This document shows positions 30,026 through 39,472 of a DNA stretch of 64,000 bases, piece after piece. The stretch is from Alkalicoccobacillus porphyridii (GTDB lineage: Bacteria; Bacillota; Bacilli; Bacillales; Bacillaceae_D). Numbering within the stretch: position 1 is the stretch's first letter; each line of letters starts with the position of its first letter. A program made the translations under genes and the position numbers. The stretch is from contig NZ_VLXZ01000012.1 of NCBI RefSeq assembly GCF_007293315.1, forward strand, positions 1-64,000, given 5' to 3'. Below the pieces are notes generated by a model. The model searched no databases, was not told the origin of the DNA, and saw nothing but the letters and a program-made list of their open reading frames with translations.

Positions 30026-30862
30026 ATGTTGATTATGAATTGGTTACACTCACTTGATTGGGGAGCAATTGCTCTAAACGGGCTTACTTTAGTTGGCAAA
30101 TTACTTATTGCCTTTATTGCTTTTTATATTGCCAGAGCTATCGGACGCCGAATTATTGCCCAATCCTTTTTGAAAATGAAAAATACAAAGAATATCTCTT
30201 CTGGACGTAGTCATACGTTGGAAAAGCTTGCTACAAATGTGCTCTCCTACGTATTAATTTTTATATTAGTCACGTTTATTGCGGAAATGTTTGGTTTATC
30301 TCCTAGTGCATTAATTGCAGGTGCTGGTGTGGTTGGTCTGGCTATTGGCTTTGGTGCTCAAGGTCTCGTAAGTGATGTGGTCACAGGTTTCTTCTTGTTA
30401 TTAGAGAAACAAATAGATGTAGGCGATTATGTCACAGTTGCTGCACTAGATGGTATTGTCGAAGAAGTAGGACTACGAACCACTCAAATTCGCGGATTTG
30501 ACGGGACTCTCTACTTTATCCCTAACCGTAACATCACAGACGTCCATAACCATTCTCGTGGTAATATGAGAGCTCTGGTAGACGTGAGTATTCCTTTTGA
30601 GGACAACATGGATGAAACGATCAAATTAATTCAAGATGCTTGTGCAGATCTTGGTGATGTCACTGAGCTAATTAAAGAAGGACCGGATGTTGTTGGTGTG
30701 GAGGACTTAAGCTCTTCGCTTGTTACCATTCGTGTCATTGCTAAAACAGAGAACATGCATCAATGGACAGTAGAACGCCAAATTCGCAAGGTGATCAAAC
30801 AAGCGATGGATGAGCATAAGCAATCAATTGAAGAAGAGACACCGGGTGACGAAGAGAATTAA
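30026..30862 (+). CDS. ykuT: Small-conductance mechanosensitive channel (YkuT-like)
   Basis: MscS-family channel releasing solutes on hypo-osmotic shock. 278 residues: three membrane helices in the first 130, pore helix with the Gly/Ala-rich AGAGVVGLAIGFGAQGLVSD, then the beta-domain (VGDYVTV) and the alpha/beta tail. A very acidic C-terminal end. The start is uncertain: ATG 30026 is only three bases from GGAG, so TTG 30029 or ATG 30035 may be used. Corresponds to ykuT by synteny, but is inverted relative to ykuU. Confidence 0.9.
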   Translation: MLIMNWLHSLDWGAIALNGLTLVGKLLIAFIAFYIARAIGRRIIAQSFLKMKNTKNISSGRSHTLEKLATNVLSYVLIFILVTFIAEMFGLSPSALIAGAGVVGLAIGFGAQGLVSDVVTGFFLLLEKQIDVGDYVTVAALDGIVEEVGLRTTQIRGFDGTLYFIPNRNITDVHNHSRGNMRALVDVSIPFEDNMDETIKLIQDACADLGDVTELIKEGPDVVGVEDLSSSLVTIRVIAKTENMHQWTVERQIRKVIKQAMDEHKQSIEEETPGDEEN

Positions 30863-30890
30863 GCTATTCCAGCTATTAAGAAAAATATAC

Positions 30891-30927
30891 GATCCGTACC
30901 TCTATGAGAAGGGGTACGGATCTTTTT
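30891..30927 (+). terminator. Terminator after ykuT
   Basis: Perfect 10-bp stem GATCCGTACC / GGTACGGATC with a 12-nt loop and TTTTT. Confidence 0.9.
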
Positions 30928-30961
30928 GGACAGAGCGTACACATCGCCTGCCTAACAACAC

Positions 30962-32056
30962 CTACCTATTGTTCTTAACCTTTTCTATCATCTCTATATA
31001 TTGCAAGTCCCCTATCCCGTATTGAGGAAACAACTTAAACAATTGTCTAATTAATTCGTTCTGCGGCATGTCTAAGTGGTTCCTAATATAAGAGGTTAGT
31101 TCATTCTCTTGCATTTGATACTCTAGATATAATTTAATCCCCTGATACATAACAGGCATCACGTTCTTTGTAGGCCATTGTTTGTGAATCATTACTTGAT
31201 CGTAGACGTCTTGAAAGTCTCCAAGCTCGATCTCTATTTCCTCCACTTCAAAGGTTCGCTCTATTTCTTTGACCATATGAAAATATACTTTTCCTTTAAA
31301 CCCCTGTTCTTCTAAGTACGCGAGTAATGTCAGCATATTTATTTGACAAAACATGTCGTTACCGAACCACAAGATGATGCATGTATATTGATTTTTAAAT
31401 AAAGGCTTTAATGCGTTTATGACCTTCGTCTCATATTCTTCTGTGGATACGCGATGCCCCTTTGCTCTTACCTTTATAAATTCTGTGCTGAAAATGGGCT
31501 TCGTTGTTTTATTGGAGCACATCGCCTCATTAAGAGGCACATAGTCACTATGCTCCATTAATTTTTCATGACTAAATTCCTCATACATTAATTGTCCATT
31601 CAAAACATTTAGTATATCTCGATCAAATTGCTGTTGGGCTTTATTTTGCAAAGCGACTATTTTCATTTTTTCTGATACATCCATTGAAAAACCCCCTTTT
31701 GTAGCAGTAACATTTAATTTTACGACGGTCTGTAATGGTTGTGGATCCCTCCTATAAACCGCAGGACTTGTACCAAATGTTATCTTAAATGCTCTAGTAA
31801 AAGCCTCTTGAGATGAGAATCCATACTTATGGGCAACATCAATCATTTTTTGATCTGATTCTTTTAAATCTATTGAAGCAAGATAAATCTTCCTAAGTGA
31901 CATATATCTTTTTATTGTTATACCAGTCATCTGATGGAACTTAAACGAACAATAATATGGGGAGTATCCCATATGACTTCCTAATTCCTTTAATGAGAAT
32001 TCTTCAACTAAATGATCTTCAATCCAATCAATCATTTTTTGCATGATATTGTTCAT
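30962..32056 (-). CDS. AraC-family regulator with C-terminal DUF1835-like region
   Basis: A 364-residue protein with an N-terminal AraC/XylS double helix-turn-helix (1-105; second HTH at VAHKYGFSSQEAFTRAFKITFG). The C-terminal 250 residues contain a segment (CIILWFGNDMFCQINMLTLLAYL) that resembles DUF1835-type domains, which are usually alone or with another DUF; the match is by eye only. HTH at the N-terminus is the reverse of classic AraC order. Inserted between ykuT and ykuS, which are adjacent in B. subtilis. Targets unknown. Confidence 0.8.
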   Translation of the reverse strand: MNNIMQKMIDWIEDHLVEEFSLKELGSHMGYSPYYCSFKFHQMTGITIKRYMSLRKIYLASIDLKESDQKMIDVAHKYGFSSQEAFTRAFKITFGTSPAVYRRDPQPLQTVVKLNVTATKGGFSMDVSEKMKIVALQNKAQQQFDRDILNVLNGQLMYEEFSHEKLMEHSDYVPLNEAMCSNKTTKPIFSTEFIKVRAKGHRVSTEEYETKVINALKPLFKNQYTCIILWFGNDMFCQINMLTLLAYLEEQGFKGKVYFHMVKEIERTFEVEEIEIELGDFQDVYDQVMIHKQWPTKNVMPVMYQGIKLYLEYQMQENELTSYIRNHLDMPQNELIRQLFKLFPQYGIGDLQYIEMIEKVKNNR

Positions 32057-32135
32057 ACGTCCCTCCTTCCGTTTTATTATAAAGGAGAAGGATCTCGATT
32101 TTTTGATATATGTTGTGCTTATTTAAACAAAAAAA

Positions 32136-32172
32136 CTGCTGCACCCGTCTGGACGTCCGACAGATGCAACAG
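32136..32172 (-). terminator. Terminator after ykuS
   Basis: Imperfect stem CTGTTGCATCT / AGACGGGTGCAGCAG on the minus strand followed by seven T. Confidence 0.8.
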
Positions 32173-32189
32173 CTCCCACTGTGAAGAAA

Positions 32190-32444
32190 TTATTGTATTT
32201 GGCTTTCTAACGCATGCTCTACACGCTCACATACATCAGCTGCTGACATTCCATCTGCGTTAATAACGGTACCTTGTGTGACATGGTCTTGAATTCCCAT
32301 TACATTCTGGTCTTGTCCAGAGATGACACAGCAATCACAAGATTCCGCATCATGCTCCTGTTTTAGGGTAATCACTTCATGTCCTTTTGATGTAAGCTCT
32401 TCACTTACTGAGGTTAATGATTGTTCCACTCCAATACGAGCCAT
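32190..32444 (-). CDS. ykuS: YkuS (UPF0180) family protein
   Basis: An 84-residue soluble protein matching the UPF0180/YkuS family ([13 protein letters not shown] start, central [18 protein letters not shown]). The adjacent cysteines might bind metal or be redox active, but function is unknown. Start ATG 32444 has AGGAGGT eight bases upstream; longer frames lack a ribosome site. In B. subtilis it follows dapL; here a 750-bp repeat-filled region separates them. Confidence 0.88.
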   Translation of the reverse strand: MARIGVEQSLTSVSEELTSKGHEVITLKQEHDAESCDCCVISGQDQNVMGIQDHVTQGTVINADGMSAADVCERVEHALESQIQ

Positions 32445-32529
32445 TGTATTACCTCCTAGGTCAATTTTCACTGCGTTGCTAGCATTCCCAGAGTCAACTA
32501 ATTTATGCACAGCAGCTCTGCTCAATGCT

Positions 32530-33195
32530 CAAAGGCTGCTCATGTGCACCGCTACAGGAGAACTGTTCCCGATCAGACAAAAGACCAACTTTCCTATCTA
32601 AGGAAATGAGGGCTTTTTTTGTTTTATAGAAGATTCACTATCATATAAACCCTCTTTTTCAGTGGCCTCGATACAAAGGTTTGAGATAAATCGACGTAGT
32701 CGGGTTAGCTCAGTTACTCCTGCGGTAAGCGTGCCCCCATTTTCAGGAGCGGCGGCGAAGAAACGTTACTTAGGTGGCTTCAATTCCTCCATGTAATTAT
32801 GCAGCCGAACTGTACTTAAATACTAGCATCCCTGTATAGGAAAGTTATCTAGCCTTTGTGTGTCATCTCTCATATACTTGATGCCCATCACTCACCAAGC
32901 GGACGAAAATGGTGGGCCGACACCTGCGGGATGAAAAGGTTCAATGAGATAAATCGACGGAGTCGAGTTAGCTCATTACCTTCCCGCGGTAAGCGTGCCT
33001 CCATTTTCGGGAGCGGTCGCCGAAGAACCCCTATTCAGATACCCTCCCACTCCTCCATGTATTTATACAAGCGACGTGTATTTCCGGAGCCACATCCTCC
33101 CTCTTTTATTTATATACAATCAAAAAGCTGAAGAATGAATGGAGAGATTCCAACATTCTTCAGCTTTTCTATTTGTTATAAAACTTCTGCCCTAA
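32530..33195 (+). repeat. Composite copy of dispersed intergenic repeat
   Basis: At least two partial copies in tandem. 32648-32815 and 32840-33075 share CTTTTTCAGTGGCCTC or CACTCACCAAGCGGACGAAAATG, GATAAATCGACG, GTTAGCTCA, and the CGGTAAGCGTGCC / CATTTTC(A/G)GGAGCGG blocks. The right end is a long hairpin (33123-33168) then a GTTATAAAACTTCTGCCCTAAC end. The leftmost 100 bp (ATCAGACAAAAGACC ... AAGGAAATGAGGGCTTT) recur, inverted, at 55058-55105. No gene is seen in this 750-bp gap. Confidence 0.72.
33123..33168 (-). terminator. Repeat-derived terminator of dapL
   Basis: Hairpin AAAAAGCTGAAGAATG ... CATTCTTCAGCTTTT, about 30 bp past the dapL stop, with T-rich sequence beyond on the minus strand. 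Confidence 0.75.
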
Positions 33196-33199
33196 CTAC

Positions 33200-34330
33200 T
33201 TATTTCTTCATTTTCCAATTTAAATATGAGGTAACATGAGAGACTGCTTGAGCTAGTGCCCTCTCGTCTGGGTTTAGCCGTGCATCGTGTAACCCGTAGG
33301 GGCTGTCTACACCTAGCCAGAACATAAAGCCAGGGATCTGCTCTAGAAAATATCCAAAGTCTTCTCCGGTCATCGCTGCAGGTGCTTCGATAAACGTTAC
33401 TTCTGAATCCGCTTCAGCAAAATCCATATATTCCTGTGTTAGCTTTGGATGATTGGCTACTTGGCAATAGTTACTTCCATAATCAATGGTTAGTTCACAT
33501 TCAAAGGAAGCTTCAATCCCTTTAGCGATGGCTTCGATCCGATGCTTAATTTCATTCATTGATTCAATGGAAAGACTACGAATGGTCCCTTCTACTCTAG
33601 CTGTTTCCGCAATAATATTTTGCTTCGTTCCGCCTTGAATGACACCGATTGTTACAACGCCTGAATCTAGGGGGTTAAGGTTACGAGCAACAATGGTCTG
33701 AAGCTGAGTGACAAAATGACTTGCTGCAACAACCATATCTCTTGCAGTATGTGGGTAGGCTGCATGTCCTCCTTTGCCTTTTAAATCAATAAAAAGCTCT
33801 GACGTATTGGCGAATAATAGCCCTTCTCGTGTAGAGACGGTCCCAACTGGTAGCTCGGGTGCGATGTGCAAGGCCATAATTTGGTCCGGCCACCACTCTT
33901 TTAAAACACCTTCAGCAAGCATCGGCTCTGCCCCACCTGGTCCTTCCTCCGCTGGCTGAAAGATGAACACAAGATTATCTTTTGGCTGATGCGCCGAATA
34001 CTGGCTTAATATCCCTATAGCAATGGTCATATGAAAATCATGGCCACATGCATGCATCATGCCTTTGTGTGTAGAAGCATACTCCTCTATACCTGAGTTC
34101 TCCTCAATCGGTAACCCGTCAATGTCTGTTCGATAGGCAAGTGTTTGCTTAGGGTCGGAACCCGCCACATAAACAATGACTCCTGTTCGCCAGAGCTTTA
34201 TACTCCAATATTCCTTCATTAAGGGTTCAAGCTGATCAAGGATGAGCTGCTGTGTTTTTGTCTCTTTAAAGCCGATCTCTGGTATTTGATGAAATTGGCG
34301 TCTTAATGCAATTAATTCCTCAACGGTCAT
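33200..34330 (-). CDS. dapL: N-acetyldiaminopimelate deacetylase
   Basis: M20-family metallopeptidase-like deacetylase that releases acetate from N-acetyl-LL-diaminopimelate in the acetylase branch of lysine and cell-wall DAP synthesis (B. subtilis YkuR/DapL, 374 residues; 376 here). Metal-site motifs are visible: HACGHDFHM, the catalytic glutamates in [11 protein letters not shown], and a C-terminal [10 protein letters not shown]. Its start overlaps the stop of the aminotransferase gene by four bases, so the two are translated together. Confidence 0.93.
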   Translation of the reverse strand: MTVEELIALRRQFHQIPEIGFKETKTQQLILDQLEPLMKEYWSIKLWRTGVIVYVAGSDPKQTLAYRTDIDGLPIEENSGIEEYASTHKGMMHACGHDFHMTIAIGILSQYSAHQPKDNLVFIFQPAEEGPGGAEPMLAEGVLKEWWPDQIMALHIAPELPVGTVSTREGLLFANTSELFIDLKGKGGHAAYPHTARDMVVAASHFVTQLQTIVARNLNPLDSGVVTIGVIQGGTKQNIIAETARVEGTIRSLSIESMNEIKHRIEAIAKGIEASFECELTIDYGSNYCQVANHPKLTQEYMDFAEADSEVTFIEAPAAMTGEDFGYFLEQIPGFMFWLGVDSPYGLHDARLNPDERALAQAVSHVTSYLNWKMKK

Positions 34331-35529
34331 ACACTCACCTCTTCTAGAACCTCTTGGAATAATGTCAGGAAAAAGTCTATCTGCTCATCAGAGACAATTA
34401 ATGGAGGCAGTAAACGTATGATCGTTTGCTGTGTAACATCTACAAGCATCCCTCGCTCAAGCAGTGTTTGCTGAATCTGTTTTACCTTCCCTGCATCAAG
34501 ATTCATAACCACACCAATCATCATTCCGATTCCTCGAATGGATGTGATGTAATCAGGATGGTTCGTTTTTAGCGTACGTAGCCCTGCATGCAGTTTTTCT
34601 GATGCCGTGCGTCCTTGTTCAAGCAGACCGTCATCCTCAAGTAACTGAATAACCGTATGACCAAGTGCAGCACTTAATGGAGAAGGTGCAAATGTTGTTC
34701 CATGATCGCCTGGTTTAAATAGCTCGCTGTGCTCTGTTTTTACAAGGATGCCTCCTAAAGGAAGTCCTCCACCAATTCCTTTTGCAAATAACACTACATC
34801 CGGTGTGACAGAAGTATGCTGATATGCAAATAGCTTACCGGTCCGGCCAATTCCTGTTTGAATTTCATCCATACAGAACAACACATTATATTTCTGGCAA
34901 AGCGTAGCTGCTTGTTCTACATAGTTTGACTCAAGTGGAACGACTCCCCCAGAGCCAAGAACTGGCTCCATTAAAAGCGCAGCTGGCTTATGCTGTTTTA
35001 ACGTGTCTTCTAATGCATGAAGATCATGCGGTTCTACGTCGTAAACTGGGAACTCACTAACCGGAAAGTCTTGATACACTCCAGGCTGACGCGTTAATTT
35101 TAACGCACCAAGCGTCCTACCGTGAAAGCTTTTCTTTAGGACAACAATACCGTCTTGGCCTGTATTCTGCGCCTTCGTCCACTTATGAATAAGCTTAATC
35201 ACCGCTTCGGTTGCTTCGGCTCCTGAATTTGTATAAAAGACTTTCCCTGGAAATGTTGATGCAAGTAAACGCTCTGCTAGTTCAACAGCCGGTTTATTTA
35301 CGTACAGGTTTGAAATATGTAGAAATTTCTCGCCTTGCTCACGTAATGTTTGCACCACTTTTGGATGCGAATGCCCTACAATATTAACAGCGAGACCCGT
35401 TATAAAATCTAGATACTGCCTGCCTTCTTCATCAAATAAATACGCACCTTCCCCTCGGTCAACCACTAAAGGAAGCTTCCCATATGTATTCATCAGTACT
35501 TCATTATTGCGTTGGCTCCAATCCGACAT
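34327..35529 (-). CDS. Class-III aminotransferase, candidate N-acetyl-LL-DAP/acetylornithine aminotransferase
   Basis: PLP enzyme of the ArgD/acetylornithine aminotransferase family, 400 residues, with [13 protein letters not shown], the PLP aspartate in [11 protein letters not shown] and Schiff-base lysine in [13 protein letters not shown]. Set between dapH and dapL and overlapping dapL by four bases, it fills the one step that dapH and dapL leave open: transamination of N-acetyl-2-amino-6-oxopimelate. B. subtilis uses a class-I enzyme (PatA) there. E. coli ArgD is known to act on the succinyl-DAP analogue. Start ATG 35529 (AAGGAG eight bases upstream); ATG 35532 is possible. Confidence 0.85.
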   Translation of the reverse strand: MSDWSQRNNEVLMNTYGKLPLVVDRGEGAYLFDEEGRQYLDFITGLAVNIVGHSHPKVVQTLREQGEKFLHISNLYVNKPAVELAERLLASTFPGKVFYTNSGAEATEAVIKLIHKWTKAQNTGQDGIVVLKKSFHGRTLGALKLTRQPGVYQDFPVSEFPVYDVEPHDLHALEDTLKQHKPAALLMEPVLGSGGVVPLESNYVEQAATLCQKYNVLFCMDEIQTGIGRTGKLFAYQHTSVTPDVVLFAKGIGGGLPLGGILVKTEHSELFKPGDHGTTFAPSPLSAALGHTVIQLLEDDGLLEQGRTASEKLHAGLRTLKTNHPDYITSIRGIGMMIGVVMNLDAGKVKQIQQTLLERGMLVDVTQQTIIRLLPPLIVSDEQIDFFLTLFQEVLEEVSV

Positions 35530-35553
35530 CATCCACACTCCTTAAATGAAAAA

Positions 35554-35585
35554 AAGCCCCGTCACCTGTACTGGCGACAAGGCTT
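35554..35585 (-). terminator. Terminator or attenuator after dapH
   Basis: Stem AAGCCTTGTCGCC / GGTGACGGGGCTT (with G-U pairs) then seven T, between dapH and the aminotransferase gene. Partial readthrough would let dapH exceed the next two genes. Confidence 0.75.
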
Positions 35586-35605
35586 CTCCCTATCAACTAT
35601 CCGTA

Positions 35606-36322
35606 TTAGTCGTTCAAACGACGAAGTTCATGCTTAATTTCTGTTTTGCCTTTTGTTTTTTCATCAATTTCTTTAATAACACGAGCCGGTGTACCAGCAA
35701 CAACGGTGTTTGAAGGAACATCCTCTGTAACAATCGCTCCAGCAGCAACCACTGCACCTTTTCCTACGGTTACACCTTCAAGCACAACTACATTTGCACC
35801 AATTACAACGTCATCTTCAACGATCACTGGCTTAGCAGATGGCGGCTCGATTACACCAGCAAGAACTGATCCTGCACCTACGTGACAGTTCTTCCCTACT
35901 GTTGCACGTCCACCTAGCACTGCATTCATATCAATCATCGTACCTTCACCAATAACAGCGCCAATATTAATGCTTGCGCCCATCATGATGACAGCACCTT
36001 TTCCAATTTCAACTTGATCACGAATGATGGCACCTGGTTCAATGCGTGCTTCAATGCCCTTAAGGTCAAGAAGTGGAATAGCCGAGTGACGACGATCGTT
36101 CTCAACGACATAGTCTTCAATCTTAGCGCTATTTTCTTTAATAGCTGCTTCAATTTGATCCCACTCACCAAACAGGACACCTGTTTGTCCATTTATAAAT
36201 GATTGAGTTTCTTCACCAAATGAAATTCCCTCAAGATCACCTTTAATATGTACTTTTACTGGTGTTTTCTTTTTACTTTCAGATATAAACTTAATAATTT
36301 CATTTGCATCCATTTGTTTCAT
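35606..36322 (-). CDS. dapH: Tetrahydrodipicolinate N-acetyltransferase
   Basis: Acetyl-CoA-dependent acylation of tetrahydrodipicolinate, entry to the acetylase branch of DAP/lysine synthesis. 238 residues (B. subtilis 236). N-terminal alpha/beta domain, then a left-handed beta-helix of hexapeptide repeats (for example [19 protein letters not shown]), and a C-terminal helix. AGGAGG lies eight bases before ATG 36322. First gene of dapH-aminotransferase-dapL. No lysine riboswitch is seen in the short 75-bp upstream gap. Confidence 0.96.
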   Translation of the reverse strand: MKQMDANEIIKFISESKKKTPVKVHIKGDLEGISFGEETQSFINGQTGVLFGEWDQIEAAIKENSAKIEDYVVENDRRHSAIPLLDLKGIEARIEPGAIIRDQVEIGKGAVIMMGASINIGAVIGEGTMIDMNAVLGGRATVGKNCHVGAGSVLAGVIEPPSAKPVIVEDDVVIGANVVVLEGVTVGKGAVVAAGAIVTEDVPSNTVVAGTPARVIKEIDEKTKGKTEIKHELRRLND

Positions 36323-36397
36323 GTCTTTGTCCTCCTAGCAGTTGCGTTACAGTATAAACATAATGATAAAGACTTCCCTCAAAAATTGCAATGCTTA

Positions 36398-37294
36398 TCA
36401 CCCTAAGAGAATAATTAATAGAGTAATTGTCGGTATACTAATGATGGTGGTAATCAATGTTACACTAGACACCAGCTTTGGCTGAGCTTGAAACTGAACC
36501 GCGTACATGACGATGGTCGCAGCTGATGGCATAGCGGCTGAAACAATTAAGACCTTTCCCAGTAATGGTTCAATTGGCATCATCATAACTAGCAGCCATG
36601 CGATAACTGGCGAAATGAACATGCGGAGCACCACACTAAAGGTGATATTGGCCCAATCAAAATTCCCCCATTTAATCATAGCTAGCTGCATACCGAGAAT
36701 AACCATAACCATTGGAATCGCCGCAGCTGAGATTAAATCAATTGTTCCAAATAAATTCGAGGGCATACTCACATTAAACACGTTAAATAACAGAGCAAGC
36801 ACAGCTGCATACGTCGCGGGCATTTTCGCTACTGCTCTCATCGCAATACGAATGCCAGCCTTCCCTTTCACAGCATAATATACACCAAAAAAGTTCATTA
36901 AAATCGATTGAAGCACCATCGCAGAGATGGCAAATTCAAAGCCTGCTTCGCCATAAGCAAATAAGATAATGGGTGTGCCATAGTTTCCAGTATTCATAAA
37001 AGCCGTTGAAAGAATAAGTCCATTTTCAGTAGACATATCTATCTTGCGTATTCTTGTGTAGATTTTACAAATAAAGATTAGGATGAACATTAATACAAAC
37101 GAAAAAATAACCATGTATGTATACTGGTTATTTAGCTCGGTTTCATAAAAGGTTTTAAAGACCAAACAAGGTGTCATGACGTAAATCGCCATCGTTGAGA
37201 TGGGACGAATATCAACCTTTTTTACCTTTTGTAGGAGAAAACCAACAGCAAAAATTAATATCACAGGTAGAACCACTTGAATAAATATAGCCAA
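36398..37294 (-). CDS. AEC family transporter
   Basis: Auxin-efflux-carrier-type membrane protein of 298 residues with about ten hydrophobic helices in two sets of five, and the polar NTGNYGTPI motif in the first half. Bacterial AEC proteins carry small organic acids such as malate or malonate; the substrate here is unknown. Start TTG 37294 with AAGGAG seven bases upstream. Upstream lies a 1-kb repeat-filled region; downstream is dapH, from which it is separated by 75 bp. Confidence 0.85.
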   Translation of the reverse strand: MAIFIQVVLPVILIFAVGFLLQKVKKVDIRPISTMAIYVMTPCLVFKTFYETELNNQYTYMVIFSFVLMFILIFICKIYTRIRKIDMSTENGLILSTAFMNTGNYGTPIILFAYGEAGFEFAISAMVLQSILMNFFGVYYAVKGKAGIRIAMRAVAKMPATYAAVLALLFNVFNVSMPSNLFGTIDLISAAAIPMVMVILGMQLAMIKWGNFDWANITFSVVLRMFISPVIAWLLVMMMPIEPLLGKVLIVSAAMPSAATIVMYAVQFQAQPKLVSSVTLITTIISIPTITLLIILLG

Positions 37295-37479
37295 AATCTA
37301 ACTCCTTTTCTCTTCACACACTTCTTAAAACAGTATACCATATCCGTTTTAATTGCTTAGCTGAGGAGAACCTGAGACATATTAGAAAGGGAGCGGTGAG
37401 GTTTAATGTGGGCTACAATTCGGAATTAAACTGCGCTTTCCATGGGCGGCTGGTGCGCCTTCGTGTGCTAGCGCACTGG

Positions 37480-37760
37480 GGAGTCTCAAGGCCTTCCTCG
37501 AAGCCACTGAAAAAGTCATGTAAGAATGAGCTGAAAGGCGCCGCTCCAGGAGAACCCTAGCACCCGCAAGAACGGCCTCAGCCCTCGAAGCGGAAAACCA
37601 CCACTGCGATGTCTTCAGACGCGTTCTGTTCCGCAGGAGTCTTTGGGTTCTCCTTCCGTTAATGTCCTGACTTAAACAATTGAAGAACATTCTTAGTCTT
37701 ATAAAGATCCGTTCTTCAATGGCCTCTCCTTCCTCCCGCTGGAGTCTCCGCATATTTCCT
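37480..37760 (+). repeat. Dispersed intergenic repeat, variant modules
   Basis: Contains CACTGAAAAAGTCATGTAAGAATGAGCTGAAAGGCGCCGCT (in two parts identical to 18583-18623) and GTTCTCCTTCCG / AAACAATTGAAGAAC shared with 79-125, then CTTCAATGGCCTCT. The long open frame across it on the minus strand is of odd composition and does not resemble a protein. Confidence 0.65.
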
Positions 37761-37894
37761 ACGCTGATTTATATTCTTCTACCTTCATTCACTACTATAC
37801 AAAGTTTGTTACTTGGAATCGAGAGCTCTAAGTTTGGATGAGCTGTTCTCTCCTTCCACTCCTCGTTCTGTTCTTTAGGAGTTTATCAATATCT

Positions 37895-38245
37895 TTAACT
37901 TTATAAATCCTCATGTTCATCTCTCACACCCTTGATACCCGCACTCACCAAGCGGACGAAAATGGAGGGCTGACACCTGCGGGATAAAAAGGTTCATTGA
38001 AATAAGATGGCAAAGCCAGATTAGTTCAATACCTTCCCGCGGTAAGCATGCCCCCATTTTCGGGAGCGGTAACGAAGCGCCCATACTCCGATATCCTCCA
38101 ATCCCTCCATGCACTCAAGCATGTGAACTGTATTAATAACACTCCTCTACCCTATAATAAAAAGTGGAACAGTGAATGGAGAAAACCAAACATTGTCCCA
38201 CTTTCCAATTAGTTATAGAGTTCTTTATAGTAATGTCTCAGCACA
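37895..38245 (+). repeat. Copy of dispersed intergenic repeat with hairpin end
   Basis: Runs from CTCATGTTCATCTCTCACACCC, through CACTCACCAAGCGGACG, CACCTGCGGGATAAAAAGG, GGTAAGCATGCCCCCATTTTC, to a hairpin (38161-38204) and GTTATAGAGTTCTTTATAGTAATGTCTCAGCA, the diverged end. It is the reverse-complement arrangement of 25850-26217. No gene in this region. Confidence 0.75.
38161..38204 (-). terminator. Repeat-derived terminator after HD-GYP gene
   Basis: Hairpin AAAGTGGAACAGTG ... CATTGTCCCACTTT. Compared with other copies both arms changed together (CTG/CAG became TGG/CCA), keeping the pairing. Confidence 0.65.
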
Positions 38246-38297
38246 ACTCTTAATATGTTTGCATGATAAATATTAACTACTAACATTTCCAGGCTTA

Positions 38298-39323
38298 CTA
38301 CTCAACCATTCTCTTAATAAAAATAGTTGGATTGTTTACAAGATTGATGTCATGTGATTGAAATTCTCCTTGTCCATGCCCTTCCATTTTAAAAATCCTT
38401 ACAACCGGGCGCTGTGGGATGCCTTCATTTTGTGAAGACACTACTCCATACTCACCTGTGGATAGTACCACTTGGCTTCCTGTTGGGTAAAATGCAATAA
38501 TCTTAAGGAATTGCGCCATCACTTGGTGAGAGTAGCGCTTTCCAGTAAGACCCATAAGCATTTCACAGGCGTCATGCGGAAGCATTCTTCCATTCTCTCT
38601 TAATGGATTAATCAGGTGGTCAAATGCATTGGCGACCGCTACGATCTTTGCAAAGAGATGTATGTCCTTTTCAATCAAGCTTCGCGGCGTGCCTGAGCCA
38701 TCAACGTGCTCATGATGTGAAAGGGCAATATGAGCGGACAAGGCACTGATTTCACTATTTTTTCGGAGTACATTAAACCCTTTCCACGTATGCTCCTGTT
38801 CAGGTGTCACCTCTGCGCCAGCCATTTTTCCAATATCGTGCATAAGTGCACCTGTGGCCAGTTCAAACAACTTTGCCCTGGCGAGACCTAGCTTTACTCC
38901 GACGATTGTAGCTATCATACAGACATTTAGCGAATGAATGTACAGTGCACTATCCTCAGATCTCATATCTGTTAGGCTAAGAAGGGATTGACTATTTTCA
39001 AGAATTTCTTCTACGATGTTTTTGACAGACTGCTGAATGGATACAACGTCAACCGTGCCAGACTCTTGCACGAATTGAAAGGATCCTTTTAGCGTTGCAA
39101 GCGTTTCTCGTTTCACCTCATCTGATACCAATTCCTCTTCTTCTATTTCTATATCAAAGGGATCCTGCAAATAAACGGCTTTGATGCCTAGTCGATCCAA
39201 ACGCTTAATGAGTGTTGGTGTCAATGAAGCGCCTTCATTAAGCAAAACTCTGCCATCACTTGTATAAATTTGTTTACCTAGCTTTTCATTTGCCTGTACA
39301 TTTTCTATGGGCGTATAACGCAT
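38298..39323 (-). CDS. HD-GYP domain protein
   Basis: A 341-residue protein with an N-terminal alpha/beta segment common in Firmicute HD-GYP proteins (about 1-65), then an HD-GYP domain: H130, HD at 162-163 (MHDIGK), HHEH at 203-206 and GSGTP at 209-213. HD-GYP proteins hydrolyse cyclic di-GMP; here GTP replaces the GYP tripeptide and the C-terminal 60 residues form an extra domain. Whether it is active on c-di-GMP is open, since many Firmicute members are divergent. Start ATG 39323 preceded by AGGGG. Confidence 0.88.
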   Translation of the reverse strand: MRYTPIENVQANEKLGKQIYTSDGRVLLNEGASLTPTLIKRLDRLGIKAVYLQDPFDIEIEEEELVSDEVKRETLATLKGSFQFVQESGTVDVVSIQQSVKNIVEEILENSQSLLSLTDMRSEDSALYIHSLNVCMIATIVGVKLGLARAKLFELATGALMHDIGKMAGAEVTPEQEHTWKGFNVLRKNSEISALSAHIALSHHEHVDGSGTPRSLIEKDIHLFAKIVAVANAFDHLINPLRENGRMLPHDACEMLMGLTGKRYSHQVMAQFLKIIAFYPTGSQVVLSTGEYGVVSSQNEGIPQRPVVRIFKMEGHGQGEFQSHDINLVNNPTIFIKRMVE

Positions 39324-39434
39324 GATGAGACCCCTTTACTCAAAATACTTCACTGCATACCTCTTATATATATCGGATCCTTTGACCATTTCTCTTTGCC
39401 TTTTCTTAGAAATAGTCCTACAGTCATAGAAAAA

Positions 39435-39456
39435 GCGACCTTTGAGTACAGGTCGC
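39435..39456 (-). terminator. Terminator after MscS-type gene
   Basis: GCGACC / GGTCGC stem with 10-nt loop followed by TTTTTC on the minus strand. Confidence 0.78.
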
Positions 39457-39472
39457 CTCTTCAACATCCATA

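Noticed and set aside
32856-33131. 91-residue open frame in the ykuS-dapL gap
   Set aside because: Entirely inside the repeat; equivalent frames are broken in other copies.
35539-36397. Lysine riboswitch for the dap operon
   Set aside because: Only about 75 bp lie upstream of dapH and none of the conserved elements is visible.
37403-37753. 116-residue open frame on the minus strand
   Set aside because: It runs across the dispersed repeat, is arginine/serine-rich, has no ribosome site and no protein-like pattern.
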